DNA of 64,000 nucleotides from Rhizobium mongolense USDA 1844 (GCF_000419765.1 NZ_ATTQ01000016.1:1-64000), one strand, 5' to 3'. Shown: positions 23,573 through 32,538, counted from the first letter of the stretch. Notes: a model not told the origin generated them from the letters alone. A program made the numbers and translations.

Positions 23573-26500
23573 CTACTTCTTCATCTGCTCCTTCAAGGCA
23601 GCAAGCTTTGCGAAAGGAGAATCCGGATCGATCGGCTTTTCCTTGCGCGGCGGCTTTGCCTCGAAGCGCAACGGTTGCGAGCCGTTGCGATTGTTGTTGC
23701 GGTCGTTGCGATCCTTGCGGTCACCGCGATCCTGACGATCACCCCGCTGCTCGTTGCGATCGCCACGGGCCTGGTGCGGCTTGCCGCCGTCGCGGCCGCG
23801 TTCGTGGCGTTTGCCGTCCCGGCCTTCGCCACGATTGCCTTCTGCGCCTTCACCGCCGCCGTGACGGCGGTTGCCCTGCTGCTGACGGTCACCGCCGCGG
23901 CGGTCCCCGGGGCCGCGTGCTTGGCGATGATTGTCGTTGCGTCCGCCAAGACGCCACAAAAGGACAGGTTTCGGTTCGACAGGTTCAGCGGCTTCGGCAG
24001 GATCAGCCGCGGTTTCTTCGCTTGTCGCGGGCTCGACAGCAGGTTTTTCTTCTGCAGCCAGCGCCACGGAAGCAGCTTCTTCCGATGTGCTGTCGGCATC
24101 GTCATGATCGGCTTTCTCGCCGGCCTCTTCCCCGGAGGTTTCGGCTGCCGGGGCAGCGGAAGCATCCTGGGCAGCAAGATGAGTTGCCGCGTCCTCGGCC
24201 GTCACGGCATCGGCGCGATAGCCGAGGCCCTTGAGGATCTCTTCCATGTCCTCCAGCGTCGCGCCGAGGATCGAAAGCATCGCGGTGGTGGTCGTGAAGC
24301 GGCGTCCATCATAAGCGCCTTCCGGCCGGTTCGCCTGACCCGGCTTCCACTGCAGCAACGGACGGATGATATCGGCCAGCCGCTCGAGAATGTCGATGCG
24401 AACGGCACGCTTGCCGAGAAAACGGAAGCCGGCGAGCTTATAGAACGTGCGCTCGAAGCCCGGATCGGTCACGACGGACGTGCGGCCGGCAGCCAGCACC
24501 GGAATGAGGTCGCCATAGCCCGGTTTTTCGAGGCCGTCATTTTTCAAGGCCCAGAGCAGCGTGATGAGTTCAGCCGGTGCCGGCTTCAAAAGCGCAGGGA
24601 CGAAAATGTGGTAGGCGCCGAAACGAACACCATAACGGCGCATGGAAGCGCGCGCGTCCTGATCCAGCGACTTCACCTCTTCCGTCACATCGCGGCGGAA
24701 GAGCACGCCGAGATTTTCGACGAGCTGGAAGGCGAGGCCCTTGGCAAGGCCCTGAAGGTCTTCAGCACGAGAAAGATCGTCGAGCGGCTTCAAAACCGTG
24801 CTGATATGGTGATTGACGAAGCGTTCGACGCGGGCTGCAACGTGCTCGCGCGCGTTACCGGTCAGCTGTTCGTCGGCCAGCAGGATGACGCGAGGGCGCA
24901 TGACGTGCTCGCTGCCCGCAAGGCGCGCAACCGGATCGCCGATCCACCGGATGAGGCCGTCGGCGCTGATCGCCAGATCGCTGTTGCCTGCAGCATGGAG
25001 GCGCGCGGCGCGTGCCTCGAACTCCAGGGCAAGCGCCTTTTGCGATGCCGTTTGGATCGCCTTGGCGTCCGATCCGTCCGCACCCGAAATTGGGGTAAAC
25101 CGGAACCCGGACAACTGCCCCACATGATGTCCTTCAACAAAGACATCGCCATTCACACTGATTTCAGCTTCCAGCATCGCATTCTCTCTCAGGCGCTTCA
25201 TGAGCACAGATGTCCTGCGATCAACAAAGCGTTTCGTCAACCTTTCATGTAACGCATCGGACAATCGATCCTCGATTTCCCGCGTCTTTTCCTGCCAGTG
25301 TGTCGGATCGGCAAGCCATCCGGGCCGATTCGACACATAAGTCCATGTTCTTATCTGCGCGATTCGCGCCGAAAGCGTGTCAATTTCGCCATCCGTGCGA
25401 TCGGCTCGCTGCACCTGCTCCGCGAGAAACTGCTCGTTCACCGTGCCATAGCGCACAAGATCGGAAAAGAGCGTCGAGATCAGGTCAGCATGCTGTGCAG
25501 GGGTGATACGCCGATAATCAGGCAGCGCGCAAGTTTCCCAAAGCTTCTCCACGCGCTGCGGATTTGTAGCCAGATCAATGATTTCCGGATAGCGCGTCAG
25601 ATGTTCAAGCGCTTGCTGGTCGACGGCGGGCAAAGCCCGCGTCAAACCTTCAGCGCTCGGCGGACGTTCAAGACTCGCCCGCAATGATTGTATCGACGAG
25701 AAATCAAGCTCTTTCGTGCGCCACTGCAAGACCCTGACATTGTCGAATTCGTGCGCTTCTATCCGCTGCGCCAATTCATCGTCGAACGGTTGTACTTGGC
25801 CTGTTACCCCGAATGTACCGTCACGCACGTGACGGCCGGCACGTCCGGCAACCTGGCCGAGTTCGGCAGGATTGAGATTGCGGAACTGATAGCCGTCGAA
25901 CTTGCGGTCCTGCGCAAACGCCACGTGATCGACATCGAGATTGAGGCCCATGCCGATCGCATCGGTTGCGACGAGATATTCAACATCGCCGGCCTGATAA
26001 AGCGCAACTTGAGAATTTCGGGTGCGGGGGCTGAGGGCGCCGAGAACAACCGCAGCACCCCCTCGCTGGCGGCGGATCAATTCGGCAATTGCGTAGACCT
26101 CATCTGCCGAAAAGGCGACGATCACCGAGCGTTGAGGAAGACGGGTGATCTTCTTTTGACCCGCGTAGAAGAGGTGCGAAAGCCGCGGCCTCTCAACGAC
26201 CGTGATGCCCGGCAGGAGTTGCTGCAGGATCGGCCGCATCGTGTCGGCGCCTAGAAGCAGCGTTTCGTCGCGGCCGCGCAAATGTAAAATACGGTCGGTG
26301 AAGATGTGGCCGCGCTCAAGGTCGCCTGCAAGCTGGACCTCATCGATCGCGACAAAAGCGGCCTTGGTTTCGCGCGGCATGGCTTCAACCGTGCAAACCG
26401 AAAAGCGCGCAGTCGGCGGCGAGATCTTCTCCTCGCCGGTCACGAGGGCGACATTCTGCACTCCCACCTTTTCGACGACACGCGTATAGACTTCACGTGC

Positions 26501-26647
26501 CAGCAAACGCAGCGGCAGGCCGATCACACCGGTGCCGTGGGCTACCATGCGCTCGATGGCGTAATGGGTCTTGCCCGTATTGGTGGGGCCGAGCACCGCG
26601 GTCACGCCGCGCCCGCTCAGTATCATGGGCTGCGATGTCAGTGTCAT
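23573..26647 (-). CDS. Suv3-like superfamily 2 RNA helicase with long charged tail
   Basis: A 1024-residue protein. The helicase core occupies about the first 430 residues: Walker A GPTNTGKTH (residues 20-28), DEVQ box in VAIDEVQLAGD, and motif VI in ELGQVAGRAGRHVRDGTFG. This is the Suv3 branch known from mitochondria and alphaproteobacteria, related to degradosome-type RNA unwinding. Residues from about 840 form a two-part low-complexity tail, first acidic (rich in E, D and A) and then strongly basic with many RGD, RNDR and QRGDR units, ending SPFAKLAALKEQMKK. The tail is probably disordered and RNA-binding. The S4 gene follows immediately. Confidence 0.9.
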   Translation of the reverse strand: MTLTSQPMILSGRGVTAVLGPTNTGKTHYAIERMVAHGTGVIGLPLRLLAREVYTRVVEKVGVQNVALVTGEEKISPPTARFSVCTVEAMPRETKAAFVAIDEVQLAGDLERGHIFTDRILHLRGRDETLLLGADTMRPILQQLLPGITVVERPRLSHLFYAGQKKITRLPQRSVIVAFSADEVYAIAELIRRQRGGAAVVLGALSPRTRNSQVALYQAGDVEYLVATDAIGMGLNLDVDHVAFAQDRKFDGYQFRNLNPAELGQVAGRAGRHVRDGTFGVTGQVQPFDDELAQRIEAHEFDNVRVLQWRTKELDFSSIQSLRASLERPPSAEGLTRALPAVDQQALEHLTRYPEIIDLATNPQRVEKLWETCALPDYRRITPAQHADLISTLFSDLVRYGTVNEQFLAEQVQRADRTDGEIDTLSARIAQIRTWTYVSNRPGWLADPTHWQEKTREIEDRLSDALHERLTKRFVDRRTSVLMKRLRENAMLEAEISVNGDVFVEGHHVGQLSGFRFTPISGADGSDAKAIQTASQKALALEFEARAARLHAAGNSDLAISADGLIRWIGDPVARLAGSEHVMRPRVILLADEQLTGNAREHVAARVERFVNHHISTVLKPLDDLSRAEDLQGLAKGLAFQLVENLGVLFRRDVTEEVKSLDQDARASMRRYGVRFGAYHIFVPALLKPAPAELITLLWALKNDGLEKPGYGDLIPVLAAGRTSVVTDPGFERTFYKLAGFRFLGKRAVRIDILERLADIIRPLLQWKPGQANRPEGAYDGRRFTTTTAMLSILGATLEDMEEILKGLGYRADAVTAEDAATHLAAQDASAAPAAETSGEEAGEKADHDDADSTSEEAASVALAAEEKPAVEPATSEETAADPAEAAEPVEPKPVLLWRLGGRNDNHRQARGPGDRRGGDRQQQGNRRHGGGEGAEGNRGEGRDGKRHERGRDGGKPHQARGDRNEQRGDRQDRGDRKDRNDRNNNRNGSQPLRFEAKPPRKEKPIDPDSPFAKLAALKEQMKK

Positions 26648-27368
26648 TGTCCATGCAAGTGAGGCGGGGGAGCCTCGGGGTCAAGTGCGCTCCGTTACCG
26701 AAGCAAACAACACATGGACAGCCGCCCGGCTAAACGCAAGACCTGTCTTCTAAAATGAGCTGCAACTTTGATTCAGGAAATGCCGCTAAGTGACTGTTTT
26801 AAGATTCGGAACAGCGTGAGAACGAATCAGCGACGAATCGGTGACGCGCGGTGATTCAGCTTTTGTTCACGGCTAAGTATTGGTTTTGAATCAGTTTTTC
26901 CTACTAGATGCTGAATCGGCATCAGGCACTGCAAAGCTCCAAATGCTGCTCGAGTTAACGTTCTTGCCAAGAGCGAGCATGAACGAGAAAATAGCCGGGA
27001 AAACTGCCGGGAATTGATGCTTCGACCGAAGCCGGAACGATCGGCGGCGAATCGCAAAAGGCAAGGTTGCTTCCGGCTTCGGAAGCCGGATTCCTATTTA
27101 ACCAACGCCTTCACGCGATCGCATTAACATTTCGATCAAATCCGGAACGAATCGCTTACGAATCGGCGACATCGCGATTTTCCGGGTTCGTTCACCGCAA
27201 CATGTTGTATTATAGTCCAATTTTAACCATAGACCCCCCACAAAGCGTCGGTCGTTCGGCACTGCGGTCAACAGGGCTGTTAACGATTGACGCTTCTGTC
27301 GATCACCGTTCTTGATTTCCGTCCAAAGCAGAAAACCGGCGCCGTTTGCATACTGGGGAGCTTAGCCG
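26648..27368. other. Non-coding region dense in GANTC (CcrM) sites with repeated motifs
   Basis: No coding signal is supported here. Eleven GANTC sites fall between 26770 and 27164 (starting at 26770, 26803, 26824, 26835, 26853, 26888, 26913, 27049, 27089, 27149 and 27160), and two more at 27407 and 27426; chance would give one or two per 400 bases. A near-duplicated block ACGAATCGGyGAC occurs at 26834 and 27159, both followed by GATT within a few bases. CtrA-like half sites TTAACCAT (27222) and TTAACGAT (27290) are also present. It must carry the helicase promoter; its further role is unknown. Confidence 0.55.
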
Positions 27369-27393
27369 GGAACAAAAATCGCGGATGCGTGTT
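27369..27393 (+). promoter_or_regulatory. EcfG-type promoter upstream of the DUF3309 gene
   Basis: GGAAC at 27369-27373, then 16 bases, then TGTT at 27390-27393, close to the GGAAC-N16/17-CGTT consensus (one mismatch, or GTTT with a 17-base spacer). The expected start, about 27400, is some 35 bases before the small membrane protein gene. Together with the rpoH2 promoter it is the second EcfG-like site in the window. Confidence 0.6.
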
Positions 27394-27435
27394 TATTGTC
27401 CATTCGGACTCACGATGAGTTGAAGGAATCGCAAC

Positions 27436-27591
27436 ATGCTCGGCACGATACTTCTCATTATCCTTATTCTGCTTTTGATTGGCGCCCTCCCGAATTGGGG
27501 ATACAGCCGCGGTTGGGGCTATGGACCTTCCGGTGGTTTGGGACTAGTTCTCATCATTATAATTATCCTTGTCTTAATGGGCCGGATTTAA
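27436..27591 (+). CDS. Small hydrophobic DUF3309-type membrane protein
   Basis: A 51-residue protein that starts MLGTILLIILILLLIGALP, has a central Gly/Trp/Tyr-rich turn (NWGYSRGWGYGPSGG) and ends with a second hydrophobic stretch (LVLIIIIILVLMGRI). The pattern of two hydrophobic segments around a W-G-Y-S/P-rich loop is that of DUF3309. AAGGA at 27423-27427 is a suitable ribosome binding site. Family function is unknown; such proteins are often stress-induced in alphaproteobacteria, which fits the EcfG-type promoter upstream. Confidence 0.85.
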   Translation: MLGTILLIILILLLIGALPNWGYSRGWGYGPSGGLGLVLIIIIILVLMGRI

Positions 27592-27617
27592 CGGCTAGGT
27601 AACTGGGAGTGAAACTC

Positions 27618-27884
27618 ATGATGAAAAACATTGCGATTGTAGCCGCCCTTGTAGGTGCCCTTGCATCCTGCACGCCGACGGAAAAAGGGACGGCCATTGG
27701 CGCTGGTACCGGCGCAATCATTGGTGGTGCTGTCAGCGACAGCTGGGGCGGCGCTGCAGTCGGTGCAGTTGCTGGCGGCCTTGCTGGTGCTCTTATCGGC
27801 CAGTCTGTGGAACACCGCGGCTACTGCGTCTATCGCGACCGCTATGGCCGCCGCTACGAAGCACGCTGCCCGCGCCGTTACTAA
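27618..27884 (+). CDS. Glycine-zipper lipoprotein
   Basis: An 88-residue protein with a lipoprotein signal peptide (MMKNIAIVAALVGALASC, lipobox ALASC) and a glycine zipper (GAGTGAIIGGAVSDSWGGAA and on to GGLAGALIGQ). The short C-terminal part (YCVYRDRYGRRYEARCPRRY) is Tyr/Arg-rich with two cysteines that could form a disulphide. Related glycine-zipper 2TM proteins sit in the outer membrane. It starts 26 bases after the DUF3309 gene and is followed by a terminator, so the two are probably co-transcribed. A second ATG at 27621 is possible. Confidence 0.85.
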   Translation: MMKNIAIVAALVGALASCTPTEKGTAIGAGTGAIIGGAVSDSWGGAAVGAVAGGLAGALIGQSVEHRGYCVYRDRYGRRYEARCPRRY

Positions 27885-27911
27885 ACTAACTATTGTCGTT
27901 TAAATGAATGC

Positions 27912-27940
27912 AAACGGGCGCGTCGGCGCCCGTTTTTGTT
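27912..27940 (+). terminator. Intrinsic terminator after glycine-zipper gene
   Basis: Perfect 8-bp stem ACGGGCGC/GCGCCCGT with a GTCG loop, followed by TTTTGTT. Confidence 0.9.
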
Positions 27941-28062
27941 GAGCGTCGTCAATAGCCTGTTGACGATTGGTCGCGAAAGTCAAATCTACTCCCCTATAGG
28001 GATGAGGCGCATATTCCTTGCATAACGCGGCAACGATTGCCGATTACGCAAGGAGTGCTTCC

Positions 28063-28209
28063 ATGGTTCAGATCATCTTGAATGCCGCTGTCGCCGTTCT
28101 TGTTGCGGCAGCGTTTCTCACGACGGCCTCTGCTGCGCTTTGCGGCGGCGACAGGCGTCCGCAAAGCGTACCAGCCCGGGCAAATATCAGGCGTCCGCGC
28201 CGCAACTAA
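28063..28209 (+). CDS. Putative small secreted protein
   Basis: A 48-codon ORF with AGGAG at 28051-28055 seven bases before the ATG. The N-terminus (MVQIILNAAVAVLVAAAFLT, then TASA) looks like a signal peptide with cleavage after ASA. The mature part is about 24 residues, basic, with one Cys, and ends RRPRRN. The stop overlaps the stop of the convergent phaB gene by two bases. I recognise no family. The signals are good but the peptide is short, so it remains hypothetical. Confidence 0.5.
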   Translation: MVQIILNAAVAVLVAAAFLTTASAALCGGDRRPQSVPARANIRRPRRN

Positions 28210-28931
28210 ACGAAGAACTGCCCACCGTTCGCCGAAATCGTCGAGCCGGTGATAAAGCCGGCATCGTCGGAGATGAGGAAGGCAACGCAGCGCGCGACTT
28301 CCTCCGGCTCACCAAGGCGCCCGACCGGAATCTGGGGAATGATGCGCTCGTTGAGCACTTTCTCCGGAACGGCGAGGACCATCTCCGTGCCGATATAGCC
28401 AGGGCACACGGCGTTCACCGTAATGTTCTTCGCTGCCCCCTCCTGGGCAAGCGCTTTCGTAAAGCCGAGATCACCCGCCTTGGCAGCCGAATAGTTCACC
28501 TGCCCCATCTGACCCTTTTGGCCATTGATGGATGAGATGTTGACGATGCGTCCGAAGCTACGGTCGCGCATCCCGCCCCAGACGTGGTGCGTCATGTTGA
28601 AGAGGCCGGTAAGGTTTGTATTGATGACCTCATGCCATTGCTGCGGCGTCATCTTGTGAAACATTGCGTCGCGGGTAATGCCGGCATTATTGACCAGCAC
28701 CTCGATGCCGCCGAGTTCTGCCTCCACCTTTGCCACACCTTCGCCGCAAGCGACGTAATCGGACACATCCCACTTGAAGACCGGGATGCCGGTCACGTCA
28801 TGGAAGGCCCTCGCCTTCTCGTCGTTGCCGGCATAATTGGCGGCGACCTTATAGCCCGCATTCCTAAGTGCCATCGAAATGGCGGCACCGATGCCGCGCG
28901 TGCCACCGGTGACCAAAACCACTCTGCTCAT
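28206..28931 (-). CDS. phaB: Acetoacetyl-CoA reductase
   Basis: A 241-residue short-chain dehydrogenase. It has the NADPH-binding GGTRGIGAAIS near residue 10, NNAGITRDAMFHKM near residue 88, catalytic Ser and Tyr in NISSINGQKGQMGQVNYSAA with the Lys four residues after the Tyr, and the PhaB-type C-terminus (GFITGSTISANGGQFFV). It makes (R)-3-hydroxybutyryl-CoA for polyhydroxybutyrate. It follows phaA in the same direction by 65 bp. Confidence 0.95.
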   Translation of the reverse strand: MSRVVLVTGGTRGIGAAISMALRNAGYKVAANYAGNDEKARAFHDVTGIPVFKWDVSDYVACGEGVAKVEAELGGIEVLVNNAGITRDAMFHKMTPQQWHEVINTNLTGLFNMTHHVWGGMRDRSFGRIVNISSINGQKGQMGQVNYSAAKAGDLGFTKALAQEGAAKNITVNAVCPGYIGTEMVLAVPEKVLNERIIPQIPVGRLGEPEEVARCVAFLISDDAGFITGSTISANGGQFFV

Positions 28932-28996
28932 GCTTCGCTCCCCTCTCGGTCATTCGCCTTTGATCAGGCGTTCTCGAATCATCAATCGCATGCTGT

Positions 28997-30178
28997 TCAA
29001 AGTGCCTCGAAGCACATGGCGACACCCATGCCGCCACCGATGCAAAGTGTCGCAAGACCCTTCTTGGCCCCGCGCCGCTTCATTTCGAAAAGCAGCGTGT
29101 TGAGAACCCGCGCTCCGGACGCACCGATCGGATGACCGATCGCGATTGCCCCGCCATTGACGTTGACGATCGCCGGATCCCAGCCAAGATCCTTGTTCAC
29201 AGCGCAAGCTTGAGCGGCAAAGGCCTCGTTCGCCTCGACCAGGTCGAGATCGCCGACGGACCAGCCAGCCTTCTCGAGCGCCCTGCGCGAGGCAGGGATC
29301 GGGCCAGTACCCATGACTTGAGGATCCACGCCAGCCGTCGCCCAGGAAACGATGCGCGCCAGCGGCTGGATGCCGCGCCTGGCGGCCTCCGCTTCCGTCA
29401 TCAGGATCGCGGCTGCCGCGCCGTCATTGAGGCCCGACGCGTTGCCAGCCGTCACCGTGCCCTCTTTGTCGAAGGCCGGACGAAGCTTGCCCATCGCATC
29501 GAGTGTTGCACCGTGACGGATATACTCGTCCGCATCCACCGTCACATCGCCCTTGCGTGTCTGGATGACGAAGGGAACGATCTCATCCTTGAAGCGGCCT
29601 TCCTTCTGGGCCGCTTCCGCCTTGTTTTGAGAGGAAACCGCAAACTGATCCTGATCGTCGCGGGAAAGTTGCCACTGGCGGGCGACGTTCTCGGCGGTGA
29701 TGCCCATGTGGTAGCCGTAAAATGCGTCTGTCAGGCCGTCCTTGATCATGGTGTCGACCATCTTCATGTCGCCCATCTTCGTACCGCCACGCAGATGCGC
29801 GGCATGCGGAGCCATCGACATGGATTCCTGGCCGCCGGCAACGATGATCTTGGCATCCCCCAGCGCGATCTGCTGCATTCCGAGAGCGACTGCCCGAAGG
29901 CCCGAACCGCAAAGCTGGTTGACGCTCCAGGCGGTAGCCTCGTTCGGAACGCCCGCTTTTATGGCCGCCTGGCGCGCTGGATTTTGACCCTCGCCTGCTT
30001 GCAGCACCTGGCCAAGGATAACCTCGTCGACCTCGGCTGCGTCGACGCCAGCGCGTTCGAGCGCAGCTTTGAGGGCGGCAGCCCCAAGCTCATGCGCTGG
30101 AACCGTGGCGAATGCACCATTGAAAGAGCCGACCGCTGTACGGGCCGCGCTGGCGATGACGATGGATGAACTGCTCAT
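28997..30178 (-). CDS. phaA: Acetyl-CoA acetyltransferase (beta-ketothiolase)
   Basis: A 393-residue thiolase. The active-site cysteine is in [18 protein letters not shown] (near residue 88), the catalytic His in [19 protein letters not shown], and the second Cys in [14 protein letters not shown]. It condenses two acetyl-CoA to acetoacetyl-CoA for polyhydroxybutyrate synthesis. phaB lies downstream and phaR diverges upstream, which gives the common rhizobial PHB arrangement; phaC is not in this window. Confidence 0.96.
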   Translation of the reverse strand: MSSSSIVIASAARTAVGSFNGAFATVPAHELGAAALKAALERAGVDAAEVDEVILGQVLQAGEGQNPARQAAIKAGVPNEATAWSVNQLCGSGLRAVALGMQQIALGDAKIIVAGGQESMSMAPHAAHLRGGTKMGDMKMVDTMIKDGLTDAFYGYHMGITAENVARQWQLSRDDQDQFAVSSQNKAEAAQKEGRFKDEIVPFVIQTRKGDVTVDADEYIRHGATLDAMGKLRPAFDKEGTVTAGNASGLNDGAAAAILMTEAEAARRGIQPLARIVSWATAGVDPQVMGTGPIPASRRALEKAGWSVGDLDLVEANEAFAAQACAVNKDLGWDPAIVNVNGGAIAIGHPIGASGARVLNTLLFEMKRRGAKKGLATLCIGGGMGVAMCFEAL

Positions 30179-30416
30179 AAAGGCCTCCTCGTTTTTCCTT
30201 CAGCTTACATAGGTCGAAACTGGCAAAGCTTCAGCCCTAAGTCAAACGGGAAGGCGATCGCGGCAATTTTCTCTGCGGCTTGCGAATATGCGAATTATCC
30301 CTTTTCTCAAAGGGGTTGCCGCATCGCACAAAGAGATTGTCACCAGGCTTCTTTTGCGTCTACAGTCTGTTACGGAGGAATATCCATGACAATCAGACGG
30401 GGTTCAGGAGACTGAT

Positions 30417-30989
30417 ATGGCGAAGAATGAGGGTCAAATAGTCATCAAGAAATACGCCAACCGCCGCCTCTACAATACAGGCACCAGCACTTATGTGACG
30501 CTGGAAGATCTGGCGGAGATGGTGAAGAAGGGAGAGGATTTTACGGTACAGGACGCAAAGAGCGGTGATGACATTACACATTCCGTATTGACCCAGATCA
30601 TTTTCGAGCAGGAATCTAAAACCGGGAATACGCTGCTGCCGATTTCCTTCCTGCGCCAGCTCATCACCTATTACGGCGATCAGATGCAGATGGTCGTTCC
30701 GAGCTTCCTCGAACATTCCATGCGCGCCTTTACCGAACAGCAGGCGCAGATGCGCGAACAGGTGAACCGCGCCTTCGGCGAATCACCGCTCGGCAAGAAC
30801 CTGCAGCTGCCGATGCAGATGGTCGAGGACCAGGTCCGCCGCAACACCGAGATGTTTCAAAAGGCGATGCAGATGTTCTCTCCCTTCATGACCCCTCCCG
30901 CCAAGGAATCGAGGAAGGCCGAGGCGAAGGATATCGACGAGTTGAAGGAACAGCTGCGCGCCCTGCAGAACAAGCTCGACAATCTCTAG
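30417..30989 (+). CDS. phaR: Polyhydroxyalkanoate synthesis repressor PhaR
   Basis: A 190-residue protein with the PHB/PHA accumulation regulator DNA-binding domain at the N-terminus (IVIKKYANRRLYNTGTSTYV, then TLEDLAEMVKKGEDFTV) and the PHB-binding region after it. The C-terminal part is helical and charged, with ESRKAEAKDIDELKEQLRAL as a likely short coiled coil. CAGGAGA precedes the ATG. PhaR binds PHB granules and represses phasin and biosynthesis genes; in rhizobia (AniA) it affects carbon flux and exopolysaccharide. It is divergent from phaAB. Confidence 0.95.
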   Translation: MAKNEGQIVIKKYANRRLYNTGTSTYVTLEDLAEMVKKGEDFTVQDAKSGDDITHSVLTQIIFEQESKTGNTLLPISFLRQLITYYGDQMQMVVPSFLEHSMRAFTEQQAQMREQVNRAFGESPLGKNLQLPMQMVEDQVRRNTEMFQKAMQMFSPFMTPPAKESRKAEAKDIDELKEQLRALQNKLDNL

Positions 30990-30992
30990 GGT

Positions 30993-31409
30993 TCAAAGCC
31001 CGATCGAAACATCGCGCCCGGCACTTCGGATCGAGACTGCAAACCCGCCGATTACGTCGATCAGTGCAATCGTCATCAAGATGAAGAAGACCTGTGTTGC
31101 CGCGTCCTGGACGAGAAGGAACTCGACCAGGAAGGCGATGAAGACCAGCATCGACAGCATGTGGTTGAGAAGGCTGCCGGATCCATTGCGGGTCGCCTTC
31201 AATATCTCGAAGAACAGGATGACCAGCGCCACGACGATGAAGAGATCGCCGAGTGCCATGCTCCAGATCGCACCGGAAATCATGGAAAGCACGATGATGT
31301 CATGCTGGAGCGCGGGAATGCCTCCGCCACCCATCAAACCGGCCATCGTCATATTGTAAAGAAGAAACGGGATTACCATCAGCGGCATTACAGCGATCAT
31401 TTGAGCCAT
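30993..31409 (-). CDS. Hypothetical four-helix membrane protein
   Basis: A 138-residue hydrophobic protein with about four membrane segments: MAVMPLMVIPFLLYN-like N-terminus, IIVLSMISGAIWSMALGDLF, LSMLVFIAFLVEFLLVQDA and FFILMTIALIDVIGGFAVSI. A glycine-rich loop (AGLMGGGGIPALQHD) follows the first helix. I do not recognise a named family. Its stop lies three bases after the phaR stop on the other strand, so the two genes are convergent and nearly touching. Confidence 0.75.
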   Translation of the reverse strand: MAQMIAVMPLMVIPFLLYNMTMAGLMGGGGIPALQHDIIVLSMISGAIWSMALGDLFIVVALVILFFEILKATRNGSGSLLNHMLSMLVFIAFLVEFLLVQDAATQVFFILMTIALIDVIGGFAVSIRSAGRDVSIGL

Positions 31410-31489
31410 GTCCCCCTATTTCGACGGGAATACTGCAGCAGATCACAGCACCACTTCAAGACATCGGAGATACAATAGTGCTCAAAAGC

Positions 31490-31521
31490 AAAAAAGGCCG
31501 GCGTTTGAAGCCGGCCTTTTC
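31490..31521 (-). terminator. Intrinsic terminator of rpmF
   Basis: Perfect 9-bp stem AAGGCCGGC/GCCGGCCTT with a seven-base loop, followed by T-rich sequence on both strands. It ends rpmF on the minus strand. Confidence 0.9.
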
Positions 31522-31549
31522 AATCCTGGCTGTGCCAGAATTTTAAAAC

Positions 31550-31735
31550 TTATGCGCTTTCCTTCGGCGTCAGAACCTGGCGGCCACGATACATACCGGT
31601 CTTCAGATCGATATGGTGCGGGCGGCGCAGTTCGCCGGAATTCTTGTCTTCCACGTAGGTCGGAGCCTTCAGTGCGTCTGCAGAACGGCGCATACCGCGC
31701 TTGGACGGGCTCGTTTTTCTCTTCGGTACAGCCAT
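31550..31735 (-). CDS. rpmF: 50S ribosomal protein L32
   Basis: A 61-residue basic protein with the alphaproteobacterial L32 sequence ([20 protein letters not shown] at the start, then [16 protein letters not shown]). The zinc-binding cysteines of the Cys-plus L32 form are absent, as normal in this class. It is a single-gene unit with its own terminator. Confidence 0.98.
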
Positions 31736-31890
31736 TTTACGTACTCCAATTCACAAGCAACACATTCCCGGCCAAGCTGGCGGCCGAAACGGACGTATCG
31801 CGATTTCGGAAATTTTGCGCGCTTATACATGCCTTGAAGGTGGTTGACCAGTCCCCAAACAGATTTTTTGCAATTCTCGCGAATTGAAGC

Positions 31891-32538
31891 TCAGACCTCA
31901 TCGTCCGACACGATCCAGGGTTCGGCCCGGGCCGCAGCTTCCCACTTCAGCCAGGCAGGATGTGCCTTTAGCGCCGACATATAACTCAACGTATCGCTGG
32001 CAGTCACAAGGTCATAGGTATCGAAGCGGCTGACGACCGGCGCAAACATCGCGTCGACTGCCGAAAATCCGCCAAAGAGAAACGGTCCGCCCGAGCGGCC
32101 GCGCAACTCGCGGAATATGGTTTCGATCCGCAGCACATCAGCCATCACGCCATCGGCAAGTGCGATCTTGCCTCGCTCACGCCGGATATTCATCGGACAC
32201 GCGCCTCTGAGCGCTCGGAAACCCGAAAGCATCTCCATCGAGACCGAACGCGCCACCGCGCGCTGTGCGCGATCCCTCGGCCAAAGCCCCGCCTCGGGAT
32301 AAAGCTCAGAGACGTAGTCGATGATCGACAGCGATTCCCATACCCGCAGGCTGCCATGGAGCAGGACCGGCACCCTGCCCGTGGGAGAGATTTCCCTGAT
32401 GCGCGGATTGCCTGCGGGAAAATCAAAGGGGATCAGAATTTCTTCGAACGGAATGCCCGTTGCTTCCATCGCAATCCATGGCCGAAACGACCATGAGGAG
32501 TAGTTCTTGTTTCCGATATAGAGGGTAAGGTTATCCAT
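31891..32538 (-). CDS. Glutathione S-transferase family protein
   Basis: A 215-residue protein with a thioredoxin-fold N-terminal domain (YIGNKNYSSWSFRPWIAMEA, with the likely catalytic Ser/Tyr region in NYSSWS; ISPTGRVPVLL; ESLSIIDYVSE) and an all-helical C-terminal domain. The SSWS motif places it with the beta- or zeta-like bacterial GSTs often annotated as YfcF/YliJ-type. The ATG at 32538 is chosen over the longer open frame since upstream residues lack GST character. Substrate unknown. Confidence 0.88.
   Translation of the reverse strand: MDNLTLYIGNKNYSSWSFRPWIAMEATGIPFEEILIPFDFPAGNPRIREISPTGRVPVLLHGSLRVWESLSIIDYVSELYPEAGLWPRDRAQRAVARSVSMEMLSGFRALRGACPMNIRRERGKIALADGVMADVLRIETIFRELRGRSGGPFLFGGFSAVDAMFAPVVSRFDTYDLVTASDTLSYMSALKAHPAWLKWEAAARAEPWIVSDDEV

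Noticed and set aside
23675-25252. A 525-codon plus-strand frame with a hydrophobic N-terminus opposite the helicase tail
   Set aside because: The hydrophobic look arises from the complement of the Arg/Asp-rich repeat tail; the rest lacks structure and the helicase frame is certain.
26770-27300. Chromosomal replication origin
   Set aside because: The GANTC cluster and CtrA-like half sites recall an origin, but no clear DnaA box cluster is seen and the usual alphaproteobacterial neighbours (hemE, dnaA, parAB, repABC) are absent. Kept only as an unexplained region.
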